Shown here: positions 1 to 6,185 of the stretch, piece after piece
Layout of the letters: each line of letters opens with the position of its first letter
Position numbering within the stretch: position 1 is the stretch's first letter
DNA from: Thiohalobacter thiocyanaticus
GTDB taxonomy: Bacteria; Pseudomonadota; Gammaproteobacteria; Thiohalobacterales; Thiohalobacteraceae
Direction of reading: 5' to 3'
NCBI RefSeq assembly: GCF_002356355.1
Contig: NZ_AP018052.1
Location: 2,356,001-2,420,000 of the forward strand
DNA length: 64,000 nucleotides
Notes under the pieces: generated by a model
Databases searched by the model: none
Told to the model about the DNA's origin: nothing
The model's input: only the letters and a program-made list of their open reading frames with translations
Position numbers and translations under genes: made by a program

Positions 1-91
1 GGACTGGTACATATAGGAATCAGGGAGGCGCATCGAGGATGTAATGTTGAGCGCAGGTGGTACATCAGCGCTAAGTTATTGATGCAAAAAC

Positions 92-126
92 TTCTTATGA
101 ATTCATCGGGGATGAATTCATAAGAA
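92..126. repeat. Perfect 16-bp inverted repeat at the head of the RNA region
   Basis: Bases 92-107 and 111-126 are exact reverse complements separated by GGG. Each arm also contains the self-palindrome ATGAATTCAT. It could fold as a hairpin at the start of the large RNA, or act in DNA as two adjacent operator-like sites in its promoter region. Confidence 0.8.
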
Positions 127-1244
127 ACTACAGGAGATTCCAATGTAGGGGTCTCATGGGACCCCTACATTCGCTATTAATAGACAGGACACTGGTATGT
201 GGACGTCGCACGACGCACACAAACCGGGGGCCGGGCTCACCACCACATGGGGGCCTCACCAGCCCCCGACACCACTGTCTCTGACGCGAGAGCGTCGCGG
301 TCAGCTTAACCAACTGACCAGGCCTGGACCTACCGATCCCGGCCGAACGTACGCCGTAGCGCAGTGCGGGTAATTCCGCTCGCTGCGCTGCAACGGGCGC
401 TCAGGGCTGCAATGCCCTGTTCGACCCAATCCGCACCTTTGGTGAGATTGGGCGACGCGGAAACGGACCAATGGCGGATGGACGAATGTTCCTGAAACCG
501 GCGGAATCCTGCCGCAGACGAAGTGGGCTGAAAATCCCCACCGAGGGGTGCTCGAAAGGGTACAACTCGGTCCCGACTGGTAGGCTGCACGCACTGTTCG
601 AAAGGCAGTGAGGCCGTTAGGGGAAACCTGGAACGGCTGGTACCACCTGGGGCAACCTGGGTGGATCGCTGAATAGCTCAAGCCAGTAACGGCGGCCGCA
701 GAGGTCGCTGTCGGGTAAGAGGACGATGCCAGTGCCAGCCCTGTAGTGGCTGGATGACTGAAACCGGAAGTGTTCATGCCGGTAAGGGAGGCGCTTTGGA
801 ATCTCTGCCCCCCGAAAACCGACAGGCCAGGTGGAAAACACCACGTCATGAACATGAGGTGCTGGCTAGAAATCGACGTTTGTGTGCTAACGCGGGAAGG
901 CCTACGGAACGACGAACCACGGGTGGTACTGTGGGAGTTCTACGGCCGGGAGCGAGTGTGAGTAGACAATAAACCTCATAGGCGATTCAGTCGAAGCCGT
1001 GAGGGAGGCAAAGCCAGTCGGGAGTGGTATCCCGGTGTCGAAAACACTCAGCGTACGTGAAAAGAGACTGGGGGTGGAACCCCATGTGGTGTGTGAGCGC
1101 GTTCTAGCTGAACGGATGGTGCCGCAGATCTGGAACGTATGTCGGGGTGGTACCCGGCATCTCAACAATTGTGTTCAACCGTAGCGTGGAAAGGAGGACA
1201 AACTGCACGTGGCTATTTTTTGATTTGGGTTTGGCCAGCCCATT

Positions 1245-1273
1245 CTCCCCACCCGTTTGGGTGGGGAGTTCTT
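1245..1273 (+). terminator. Terminator hairpin of the large RNA
   Basis: A perfect 10-bp GC-rich stem (1245-1254 with 1259-1268) has a GTTT loop and is followed by TTCTT. It lies just after the structured region and before the convergent repressor gene, so it probably ends plus-strand transcription of the RNA. The T-tract is short. Confidence 0.7.
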
Positions 1274-1332
1274 ACAATTTGTCGGATCGAGCGTCCGTAT
1301 GGATGGATGGGCAATAAGACTAGCTCTTCCCT

Positions 1333-1755
1333 TCAGCTCTCACTTTTCTTCTGCTGTTTAGATTTCCGGACAGCACCTTGGTAGTGCGAAGCACTGGAAA
1401 CCGACAACACCAGATTCGCTACGGCGCTGAACGTGTCCGCAGGAAGCGCCTTGAGAGGAGCAAGAAGGTCCTCGGGCGAGACATTCGTGTCGCTTGCATT
1501 CTCTACCGGTTCGATAGGTTGCTCACCAGTGAGCAGCCAACCCACCCTGCATCCTAATCGCTGGGCCAGAGCAACGGCCTGCATGGCTGAAAGTTGGCGC
1601 CGTCCTGAGAGGTAGTGCCCCACCGCGCTGCGAGTAGCAACGTCCAGAGCAGACGCAATTTGATCATAGGTGAGGCCACGCCGGTCGAGCATCGTGCGGG
1701 CACGATCCGCCCACCCCTCAATATCGCGGTCCTCGCTCTTTTCGGAGAGTTCCAC
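1333..1755 (-). CDS. XRE-family helix-turn-helix repressor of the element
   Basis: A 140-aa protein with an N-terminal helix-turn-helix of the lambda/XRE type at about residues 18-75. The helices around DQIASALDVA, the phrase VGHYLSGRR and the later GWLLTGE are typical of phage repressors. It starts at GTG with AGGA 8 bases upstream. Upstream is a divergent promoter pair sharing a 19-bp palindrome, so it probably represses the small operon to its right and autoregulates. The C-terminal half is short and shows no LexA/CI peptidase domain, so induction by RecA self-cleavage is unlikely. It converges on the large RNA's terminator. Confidence 0.85.
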   Translation of the reverse strand: MELSEKSEDRDIEGWADRARTMLDRRGLTYDQIASALDVATRSAVGHYLSGRRQLSAMQAVALAQRLGCRVGWLLTGEQPIEPVENASDTNVSPEDLLAPLKALPADTFSAVANLVLSVSSASHYQGAVRKSKQQKKSES

Positions 1756-1767
1756 AGTGGATTCCTA

Positions 1768-1815
1768 TTGACACAGAAGTGTACATATTGTACACTATGC
1801 ATACATTAACGACAA
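1768..1815. promoter_or_regulatory. Divergent overlapping promoters of the repressor switch
   Basis: On the plus strand TTGACA (1768-1773) and TACACT (1791-1796) are 17 bases apart and point at the small operon starting at 1841. On the minus strand TTGTCG (complement of 1810-1815) and TACAAT (complement of 1787-1792) are also 17 apart and point at the repressor. Both -10 elements overlap the palindrome at 1778-1796. Confidence 0.75.
1778..1796. promoter_or_regulatory. Repressor operator palindrome
   Basis: AGTGTACA-TAT-TGTACACT is a perfect 8-bp inverted repeat with a 3-bp spacer. It covers the -10 elements of both divergent promoters, so one bound dimer could block both. Binding by the adjacent XRE protein is inferred from position. 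Confidence 0.8.
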
Positions 1816-2111
1816 CGGAGCAACATGAAAAGAGGTTAGTATGACACACGTTATCAATGCAAATTTTGGTGGCCCTTTGCGGCCTCCTTCATGGCACGGA
1901 CTAAGCTTGGGACTGAGCGCGACGGCAGCGACCCCCGCTTTACATGCCATGGCGGACACTGCCGCGACGGTCGGTATCCCAGTAATTCAGGTTGCCCTAC
2001 TGCTTATATCGATAATTCTGGTCGTCTGGGGGCAGCGTGAGGATGACCTGCTCCCCATTTTGACTACCACGGTGAACTTAGTACAGTCTGTTTTCAGAGG
2101 AGAAAGCGGAC

Positions 2112-2378
2112 ATGAAGAAGAAGCGGTTTACCGAAGCGCAGATCATTGGATTTCTGAAGGAGGCCGAGGCCGGGGTGCCGGTCAAGGAGCTGTGCCGCAA
2201 GCACGGCTTCAGTGATGCCTCCTTCTACACCTGGCGGGCCAAGTATGGCGGCCTGGAGGTCACCGAGGCCAAGCGGCTCAAGGGCCTGGAGCAGGAGAAC
2301 GCCCGGCTGAAGAAGCTGCTGGCCGAGTCGCTGCTCGACAAGGAGGCGCTGGAGGCCGCGCTGCGAAAAAAGTATTGA
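2112..2378 (+). CDS. IS3-family transposase OrfA
   Basis: An 88-aa DNA-binding protein starting [10 protein letters not shown], with the helix-turn-helix phrase [11 protein letters not shown] and a C-terminal leucine-zipper-like stretch ([12 protein letters not shown]). It provides end binding for IS3-type transposition. Near its end the zero-frame heptamer A-AAA-AAG (2366-2372) is a classic -1 slippery site, so OrfAB fusion transposase can be made by frameshifting into orfB, which is in the -1 frame. Confidence 0.93.
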   Translation: MKKKRFTEAQIIGFLKEAEAGVPVKELCRKHGFSDASFYTWRAKYGGLEVTEAKRLKGLEQENARLKKLLAESLLDKEALEAALRKKY

Positions 2379-3199
2379 CCCCGCAGGCACAGCGAGAGGC
2401 CGTGGCGGTGATGCGGGCCGAGACCGCCATCTCCGAGCGACGCGCCTGTGCCCTGGCGGGGATCTACCGCAGCACGTTGCGCTATGAACCCCGGCAGGCA
2501 GCCGAGACGACTACGCTGAAGGCGCGCATCATCGAGTTGGCCCAGGAGCGGCGCCGGTTCGGCTATCGACGCATCCATGCGCTGTTGCGCCGGGAGGGCC
2601 ATGAGGTCAACCACAAGCGCGTCTACCGGCTCTACAGCGCGGCCAACCTGGCGGTAAAGCGTCGTAAGCGGCGCAAAGGGGTGATGGTACCCCGAGAGTC
2701 TCTGGTGCTGCCGACGCGGCGCAACGAGGTCTGGTCGATGGATTTTGTCATGGATGCGTTGGCCAACGGGCGGCGGATCAAGATCCTGACTGTGGTCGAC
2801 GATTGCACCAAGGAGGCCATCGATCTGGCGGTGGATTTCGGGATCTCGGGCGAGTATGTCACCCGCATCCTGGATCAGGCGGCGCGGTTTCGAGGCTATC
2901 CGAAGGCCATCCGCACCGACCAGGGGCCGGAGTTTACCGGCCGGGCACTGGACCAATGGGCCTATGAGCATGGCATTCAGCTGAAGCTGATCCAGCCCGG
3001 CAAACCGACCCAGAATGCGTTTATCGAAAGCTTCAACGGTCGATTCCGGGACGAATGCCTGAACGAGCACTGGTTCCATACCCTGAGTCATGCCCGGGTT
3101 GTGATCCAGCAGTGGCGAACCGATTACAACGAGCAGCGGCCTCACTCCATGCTCGGCTACCGGACCCCGGCTGAGGCAGCTGAAGAGTTACGATCTTAA
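2375..3199 (+). CDS. IS3-family transposase OrfB, DDE integrase core
   Basis: The catalytic half of the transposase, 274 aa from the TTG at 2375, probably expressed mainly as the OrfAB frameshift product. It has an N-terminal HTH_21-like region ([17 protein letters not shown]) followed by an rve core. The DDE residues are visible in [17 protein letters not shown] and [14 protein letters not shown]. The C-terminal [17 protein letters not shown] is typical of the family. It appears intact, so the IS may still be active. Confidence 0.95.
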   Translation: MTPQAQREAVAVMRAETAISERRACALAGIYRSTLRYEPRQAAETTTLKARIIELAQERRRFGYRRIHALLRREGHEVNHKRVYRLYSAANLAVKRRKRRKGVMVPRESLVLPTRRNEVWSMDFVMDALANGRRIKILTVVDDCTKEAIDLAVDFGISGEYVTRILDQAARFRGYPKAIRTDQGPEFTGRALDQWAYEHGIQLKLIQPGKPTQNAFIESFNGRFRDECLNEHWFHTLSHARVVIQQWRTDYNEQRPHSMLGYRTPAEAAEELRS

Positions 3200-3277
3200 C
3201 CAACCATGCAGGCTGAACTAAGAAAGACGTGGTAGTAATCTTGGGGGCAGGTCAAGGATACGAAGAAGCACAAAGAA

Positions 3278-3403
3278 ATGCTGCGTGAAGTACTCGCGGA
3301 TCTGCACAGTGAGTGGACGACTCAAAGAATCCACGAATATCGAATGCTGCACCAGCAGCAACGTAATATCCGCCAAAGGCGAGCTACCAAATACCGAATC
3401 TGA
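3278..3403 (+). CDS. Small phage-type protein, unknown function
   Basis: A 41-aa frame beginning at ATG 3278, which overlaps the stop codon (3286-3288) of the reconstructed upstream gene and so suggests translational coupling. The product is highly charged and helical, rich in R, Q, E and H, with no membrane segment. A terminator hairpin follows at 3413. With the IS now upstream, its original promoter is cut off. Function is unknown. Confidence 0.5.
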   Translation: MLREVLADLHSEWTTQRIHEYRMLHQQQRNIRQRRATKYRI

Positions 3404-3412
3404 TATCAGGAG

Positions 3413-3438
3413 GCCCTGCCCCTGCGGCAGGGTCTTTT
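3413..3438 (+). terminator. Terminator after the small phage operon
   Basis: CCCTGCC pairs with GGCAGGG around a short loop, followed by TCTTTT. It closes the two-gene operon that starts at 1841. Confidence 0.7.
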
Positions 3439-3455
3439 GACCTGCAAGAACCATC

Positions 3456-3659
3456 ATGAGCCAACCACCAGTGATACCGCATCTACGAGATACTGACACA
3501 GATCAAGTCCGGGTTCCGTCGCGTATCGAACGCCAGATAGCCCTCGCACTGGGGCATGAAGTGCAGATCACCAATACGAAACAATTGGCTCACGTGCAAA
3601 TCGAACTGATACGGCATGGTGTCATTCAACGAGTCTGGAGTGCCATCCGGGCGGAATAA
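3456..3659 (+). CDS. Hypothetical 67-aa protein of the element
   Basis: A small open frame from ATG 3456 to TAA 3659. It encodes a hydrophilic protein with a basic amphipathic middle section (RIERQIALALGHEV) and a charged C-terminus. There is no clear Shine-Dalgarno sequence and no recognised domain. It lies between a terminator and the recombinase leader. It could be an accessory DNA-binding protein; that is only a guess from size and position. Confidence 0.4.
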   Translation: MSQPPVIPHLRDTDTDQVRVPSRIERQIALALGHEVQITNTKQLAHVQIELIRHGVIQRVWSAIRAE

Positions 3660-3737
3660 CGCACTGCCTTCAGCAGGCTACAAGCGCATTGTTGACGTAA
3701 AGTTATTGCGTTTTTTTATATGGGTACGGTCATCCGA

Positions 3738-3775
3738 AGAAAATTTTTTCTCTATTAAAAGAGAGAAATTTTCTT
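3738..3775 (+). other. AT-rich imperfect hairpin upstream of the recombinase
   Basis: GAAAATTT...CTCT pairs imperfectly with AGAG...AAATTTTC around ATTAA. It sits after a possible promoter (TTGACG near 3691 and TTATAT near 3715) and before the recombinase operon. It could be an attenuator or a weak terminator. Confidence 0.4.
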
Positions 3776-3871
3776 TAAACCGGCCCCATGCCATAGAGGT
3801 AAATACGTTGGTCAACAAACCAGGACATATGCGAATGAAACGGCGCGGGCCTCCGTCCTGGAGGCAGATTC

Positions 3872-4042
3872 ATGTCCACCAAAAAGAAAACCAGACGAAA
3901 TGGGTCTGAGCAAAATATCAAGAGAGGAACATCCCCCACGATTCGGATGAAACCTTCAAAAGGAACCCCTCCACTCAAAGAAGCCGTTAAGGTCTTGCTG
4001 CCCATCGTCCTTGAAGAACATCATGAGGATATCTATGACTAA
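3872..4042 (+). CDS. Small basic protein coupled to the recombinase
   Basis: A 56-aa frame starting at ATG 3872 with a near-ideal GGAGG ribosome site at 3860-3864. Its N-terminal half is very basic (STKKKTRRNG, then a second Lys/Arg patch) and its C-terminal half is acidic and helical (LEEHHEDIYD). The stop codon overlaps the recombinase start at 4035 by 8 bases, so the two are co-translated. Basic small proteins beside phage integrases are often directionality factors or regulators; that role is inferred from position alone. Confidence 0.6.
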   Translation: MSTKKKTRRNGSEQNIKRGTSPTIRMKPSKGTPPLKEAVKVLLPIVLEEHHEDIYD

Positions 4043-5579
4043 GCCGAAACAGAATGCGGTGATTTATCTAAGATCATCGAAAGATAGGTCCGATGTTTCG
4101 ATCGCTGCACAACGCCGAAAGCTCAATGAGGTTGCAACCGAGCGTGGCCTAACCATCGTCAACGAATACACTGACGCCGTGGAGTCTGCGAAGTCAGCTC
4201 ATCGGCCTGGTTTCCAAGCGCTGCTGCGAGACATAGATTCTCCACGACGCAACTGGACGATACTCCTGATGCACGATCATTCGCGCCTATCTCGCGAGCA
4301 GTTCATCGGACCTGTTTTTAGATACGAGGCTCGGCGCAAAGGTATTGACGTGATTTTTGCTACGGCCCCCGAAATGGATACAGTCTCGAAGGTCGTACTG
4401 GATGCGGTAATGGAATCAATGTCCGTCGTGCACAGCCTCCTATCCAAGCAAAAAGGCATAGACGGAATGAAAGAGAATGTGCATCAAGGGTATCGCGCCG
4501 GAGGGCGAGCGCCACGCGGCTACAAGCTGAAACACATTGAGACTGGCACCATACGCGATGGAGCCCCGGTCACGAAATCTGTTCTAGAACCCTCTGAAGA
4601 TGCCCCCCTGATCGCCCGCTATCTGAAGGCCAGGGCGGCAGGAGTTCCACGAGCGAAGGTTATTCGCGACTTGAGCATTCCTTGGAGCGCATCGAGTATG
4701 ATCGATATGGAATGGTCAGCTCTGACCTATGCCGGTTCGACGGTGTGGAACGTACGTAACGAGACGGACCCTGCTGGCGGCTATAAAGGAAAGTCCAAAC
4801 GCAAACCCAGGAGTGAGTGGGTCGTAAAGGAAAATACCCACCCTGCCCTAATCACTTCCGTCGAGGCCTATAGGCTCCTCGAAGCGCTAGAAAGCGGTCT
4901 CATTGGCAAGGCTGTGTCTGAGGCCAAATCCGGCAATTCAAGCTACCTGCTGACAGGCCTTCTGAAGGCTCCTGACGGGCGCGACTGGCTCGGGGATGGG
5001 AAACGCCATTACCGGCTGAAAGCACTGGGAGAGGCAAAGGGACGCTGGCTGAGGATGAAAGATGTGGATGAGGCAGTAACCGGCAAACTTATGGAGGATA
5101 TCCACTCCGACGCCTTCGTGAGCGCCCTGACAGCAGAGGCAAAGCGGCTCAATGCAGTGGAAAATGACCCGGCCAAGGACCTGCGCCAGCAAATCAATAC
5201 CTTTACCGCGCAGATCAGCAAAGCAAGCGATCTGGCGCTTCAATTGGAAGATCCAGGGCCCATGATGCGTAAAATCAACGAGTTGGAGGCGAAACGAAAG
5301 TTACTTCAAGAGGAAGTTGCGCGCACCGAGAAGGACCACCAAGCCCGGCTCATGATGTCACAAGTCACCGACGAAATGGTCCGCAACGTGTTGAAAACCC
5401 TATCAAAGAACTTTGAAGAACTTCCAAGAGAAAAATGGAAAGAGCTTATCCAGGGCCTAGTCGAGAAGATCGAGCTAGACCCGGAAAGCTTGGGCTGCCA
5501 AATTCATTATCGCGTTGCGATCACAAACAGGCTATGTATGGCGTCCCCTAGGGGAGTCGAACCCCTGTCGCCGCCGTGA
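4035..5579 (+). CDS. Large serine recombinase (site-specific integrase)
   Basis: A 514-aa recombinase that should catalyse integration and excision of the element. The N-terminal resolvase domain (about residues 8-150) has the catalytic-serine motif YLRSS and the conserved DHSRLSR. A recombinase domain follows (GYRAGGRAPRGYKL onward), then a coiled-coil-rich C-terminus at about residues 360-470. ATG 4035 is chosen over upstream in-frame starts because GAGG lies 6 bases before it. The usual zinc-ribbon cysteines are not visible after the recombinase domain. The last 13 codons run antisense into the tRNA-Glu gene, so the C-terminus (ending EPLSPP) and stop codon come from host tRNA sequence, which marks that gene as the probable attachment site. 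Confidence 0.93.
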   Translation: MTKPKQNAVIYLRSSKDRSDVSIAAQRRKLNEVATERGLTIVNEYTDAVESAKSAHRPGFQALLRDIDSPRRNWTILLMHDHSRLSREQFIGPVFRYEARRKGIDVIFATAPEMDTVSKVVLDAVMESMSVVHSLLSKQKGIDGMKENVHQGYRAGGRAPRGYKLKHIETGTIRDGAPVTKSVLEPSEDAPLIARYLKARAAGVPRAKVIRDLSIPWSASSMIDMEWSALTYAGSTVWNVRNETDPAGGYKGKSKRKPRSEWVVKENTHPALITSVEAYRLLEALESGLIGKAVSEAKSGNSSYLLTGLLKAPDGRDWLGDGKRHYRLKALGEAKGRWLRMKDVDEAVTGKLMEDIHSDAFVSALTAEAKRLNAVENDPAKDLRQQINTFTAQISKASDLALQLEDPGPMMRKINELEAKRKLLQEEVARTEKDHQARLMMSQVTDEMVRNVLKTLSKNFEELPREKWKELIQGLVEKIELDPESLGCQIHYRVAITNRLCMASPRGVEPLSPP

Positions 5580-5614
5580 AAGGGCGGTGTCCTAGGCCTC
5601 TAGACGAAGGGGAC
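5539..5614 (-). tRNA. tRNA-Glu (UUC), probable attachment site of the element
   Basis: The reverse complement folds as a complete 76-nt tRNA with encoded CCA. The acceptor stem is GTCCCCT/AGGGGAC, the anticodon loop is CTTTCAC with anticodon TTC, and the T-loop is GTTCGACTC. The 3' half overlaps the end of the serine recombinase gene on the opposite strand. The tRNA is intact after insertion, as expected when the element restores the sequence it enters. Confidence 0.95.
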
Positions 5615-5628
5615 GGAACTTGGTGGCG

Positions 5629-5826
5629 CTAGTTGCCGTCTGCCGGCCGGTGCAGCTGGGTGATGACGATCCCCGTCAGCAGTCCGGCAAAGCCGAGTGG
5701 AACCAGGGTCAGCAGCCGTACGGCGTTACTGTCGGCATCCATGAACAGGGCGGTGAAGCCTCCGATCAGTCCGACCGCGACCAGTACGGCACCCAGCCAG
5801 GCCAGGAAGCGACCGAATCGGTGCAT
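5629..5826 (-). CDS. Small two-helix membrane protein between two tRNA genes
   Basis: A 65-aa protein with two hydrophobic segments (about residues 8-28 and 38-57) joined by a short acidic loop (MDADSN). The start is taken at ATG 5826, because longer frames run into the tRNA-Ala gene. It lies between tRNA-Ala and tRNA-Glu on the same strand, so it may share their transcript. No family is recognised. Confidence 0.6.
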   Translation of the reverse strand: MHRFGRFLAWLGAVLVAVGLIGGFTALFMDADSNAVRLLTLVPLGFAGLLTGIVITQLHRPADGN

Positions 5827-5844
5827 GAAACCACTCGTGGTATT

Positions 5845-5920
5845 TGGTGGAGCTAGGCGGGATCGAACCGCCGACCTCCTGCATGCCATGCAGGCGCTCT
5901 CCCAGCTGAGCTATAGCCCC
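5845..5920 (-). tRNA. tRNA-Ala (GGC)
   Basis: The reverse complement is a 76-nt tRNA with encoded CCA. It has the acceptor GGGGCTA/TAGCTCC with a G-T pair, an anticodon loop ATGGCAT giving anticodon GGC, and T-loop GTTCGATCC. It is upstream of the small membrane protein gene and tRNA-Glu on the same strand. Confidence 0.95.
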
Positions 5921-6017
5921 GAAAACGAAGCGCGAACTTTACGCCAGCGGTGGCAGGGTGTCAATACTGGGGCGCTCGCAAACCGGCAACTGTACCGAAT
6001 GGCACTTACTTTAGCTG

Positions 6018-6096
6018 CGTCATCCCCGCGAAGGCGGGGATCCAGCATTTGTTTGCCCTCCCAGGCCCTGGATTCCCGCCTTCGCGGGAATGACGG
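6018..6096. repeat. Extragenic palindrome, GTCATTCCCGC family
   Basis: Two hairpins (CCCCGCGAAGGCGGGG and CCCGCCTTCGCGGG) face each other across about 35 bases and are bounded by CGTCAT and ATGACGG. Related copies lie at 11592, 14915, 47147 and 52589, and a diverged one near 45000. Confidence 0.85.
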
Positions 6097-6185
6097 AGAG
6101 AGTGAAGTCCGGCTTATGTAAGTGCCATTCGGAGCTGTACAGGCATTTTCCCCTCTCCCCGGTGGGAAGAGGGACTTTCGCGGGA

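Larger units (their letters stand above)
85..1273 (+). ncRNA. Giant structured noncoding RNA, GOLLD-like
   Basis: No convincing gene covers this kilobase, but it is packed with short perfect stems. Examples are 142-153/160-171, 283-287/292-296 with a GAGA loop, 299-304/314-319, 358-364/383-389, 425-431/446-452 with an inner stem 434-437/441-444, 613-618/632-637, 692-697/703-708, 735-740/748-753, 1035-1038/1044-1047, 1071-1074/1080-1083 and 1100-1104/1110-1114. Loops are purine-rich (GAGA, GAAA, GGAA) only when read on the plus strand, and a terminator hairpin at 1245-1273 ends the unit on that strand. Size, hairpin density and position in a phage-like element match the GOLLD class of giant phage RNAs; that family name is an inference. 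The 5' end is uncertain and could lie left of the window. A group II intron is less likely because no reverse transcriptase is present. Confidence 0.72.
2077..3221 (+). mobile_element. IS3-family insertion sequence
   Basis: The element carries overlapping orfA and orfB with a DDE transposase. The left end (CTTAGTACAGTCTG, from 2077) and the reverse complement of the right end (TTAGTTCAGCCTG, ending 3221) are imperfect inverted repeats. GAA flanks both sides (2074-2076 and 3222-3224), consistent with a 3-bp target duplication; an imperfect 4-bp duplication GAAC/GAAA is also possible. It interrupts a phage-type gene. Confidence 0.85.
1841..3288 (+). pseudogene. Small membrane protein gene interrupted by an IS3-family element
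   Basis: The first 78 codons (1841-2074, AGAGG ribosome site at 1831) encode a protein with one clear membrane segment rich in V, I and L at residues about 45-65. The frame is broken by the IS at 2077-3221. Removing the IS and one copy of the duplicated GAA joins 1841-2076 to 3225-3288, restoring an uninterrupted frame of about 99 codons that ends at TGA 3286-3288. This is the first gene after the repressor-controlled promoter. Function is unknown; a small phage or satellite membrane protein, for example holin-like, is possible but not shown. Confidence 0.7.

Noticed and set aside
301-1168. Protein-coding frames of 60-184 codons on both strands
   Set aside because: They lack ribosome sites, have no recognisable domains, overlap one another, and run through perfect RNA stems.
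85-1273. Group II intron
   Set aside because: The region is structured, but there is no reverse transcriptase/maturase gene, no recognisable domain V hairpin, and it ends in a terminator instead of an intron boundary.
3616-3909. 97-codon frame between the element's small genes
   Set aside because: It overlaps the 67-aa gene and the 56-aa gene, crosses an AT-rich hairpin, and has no good ribosome site.
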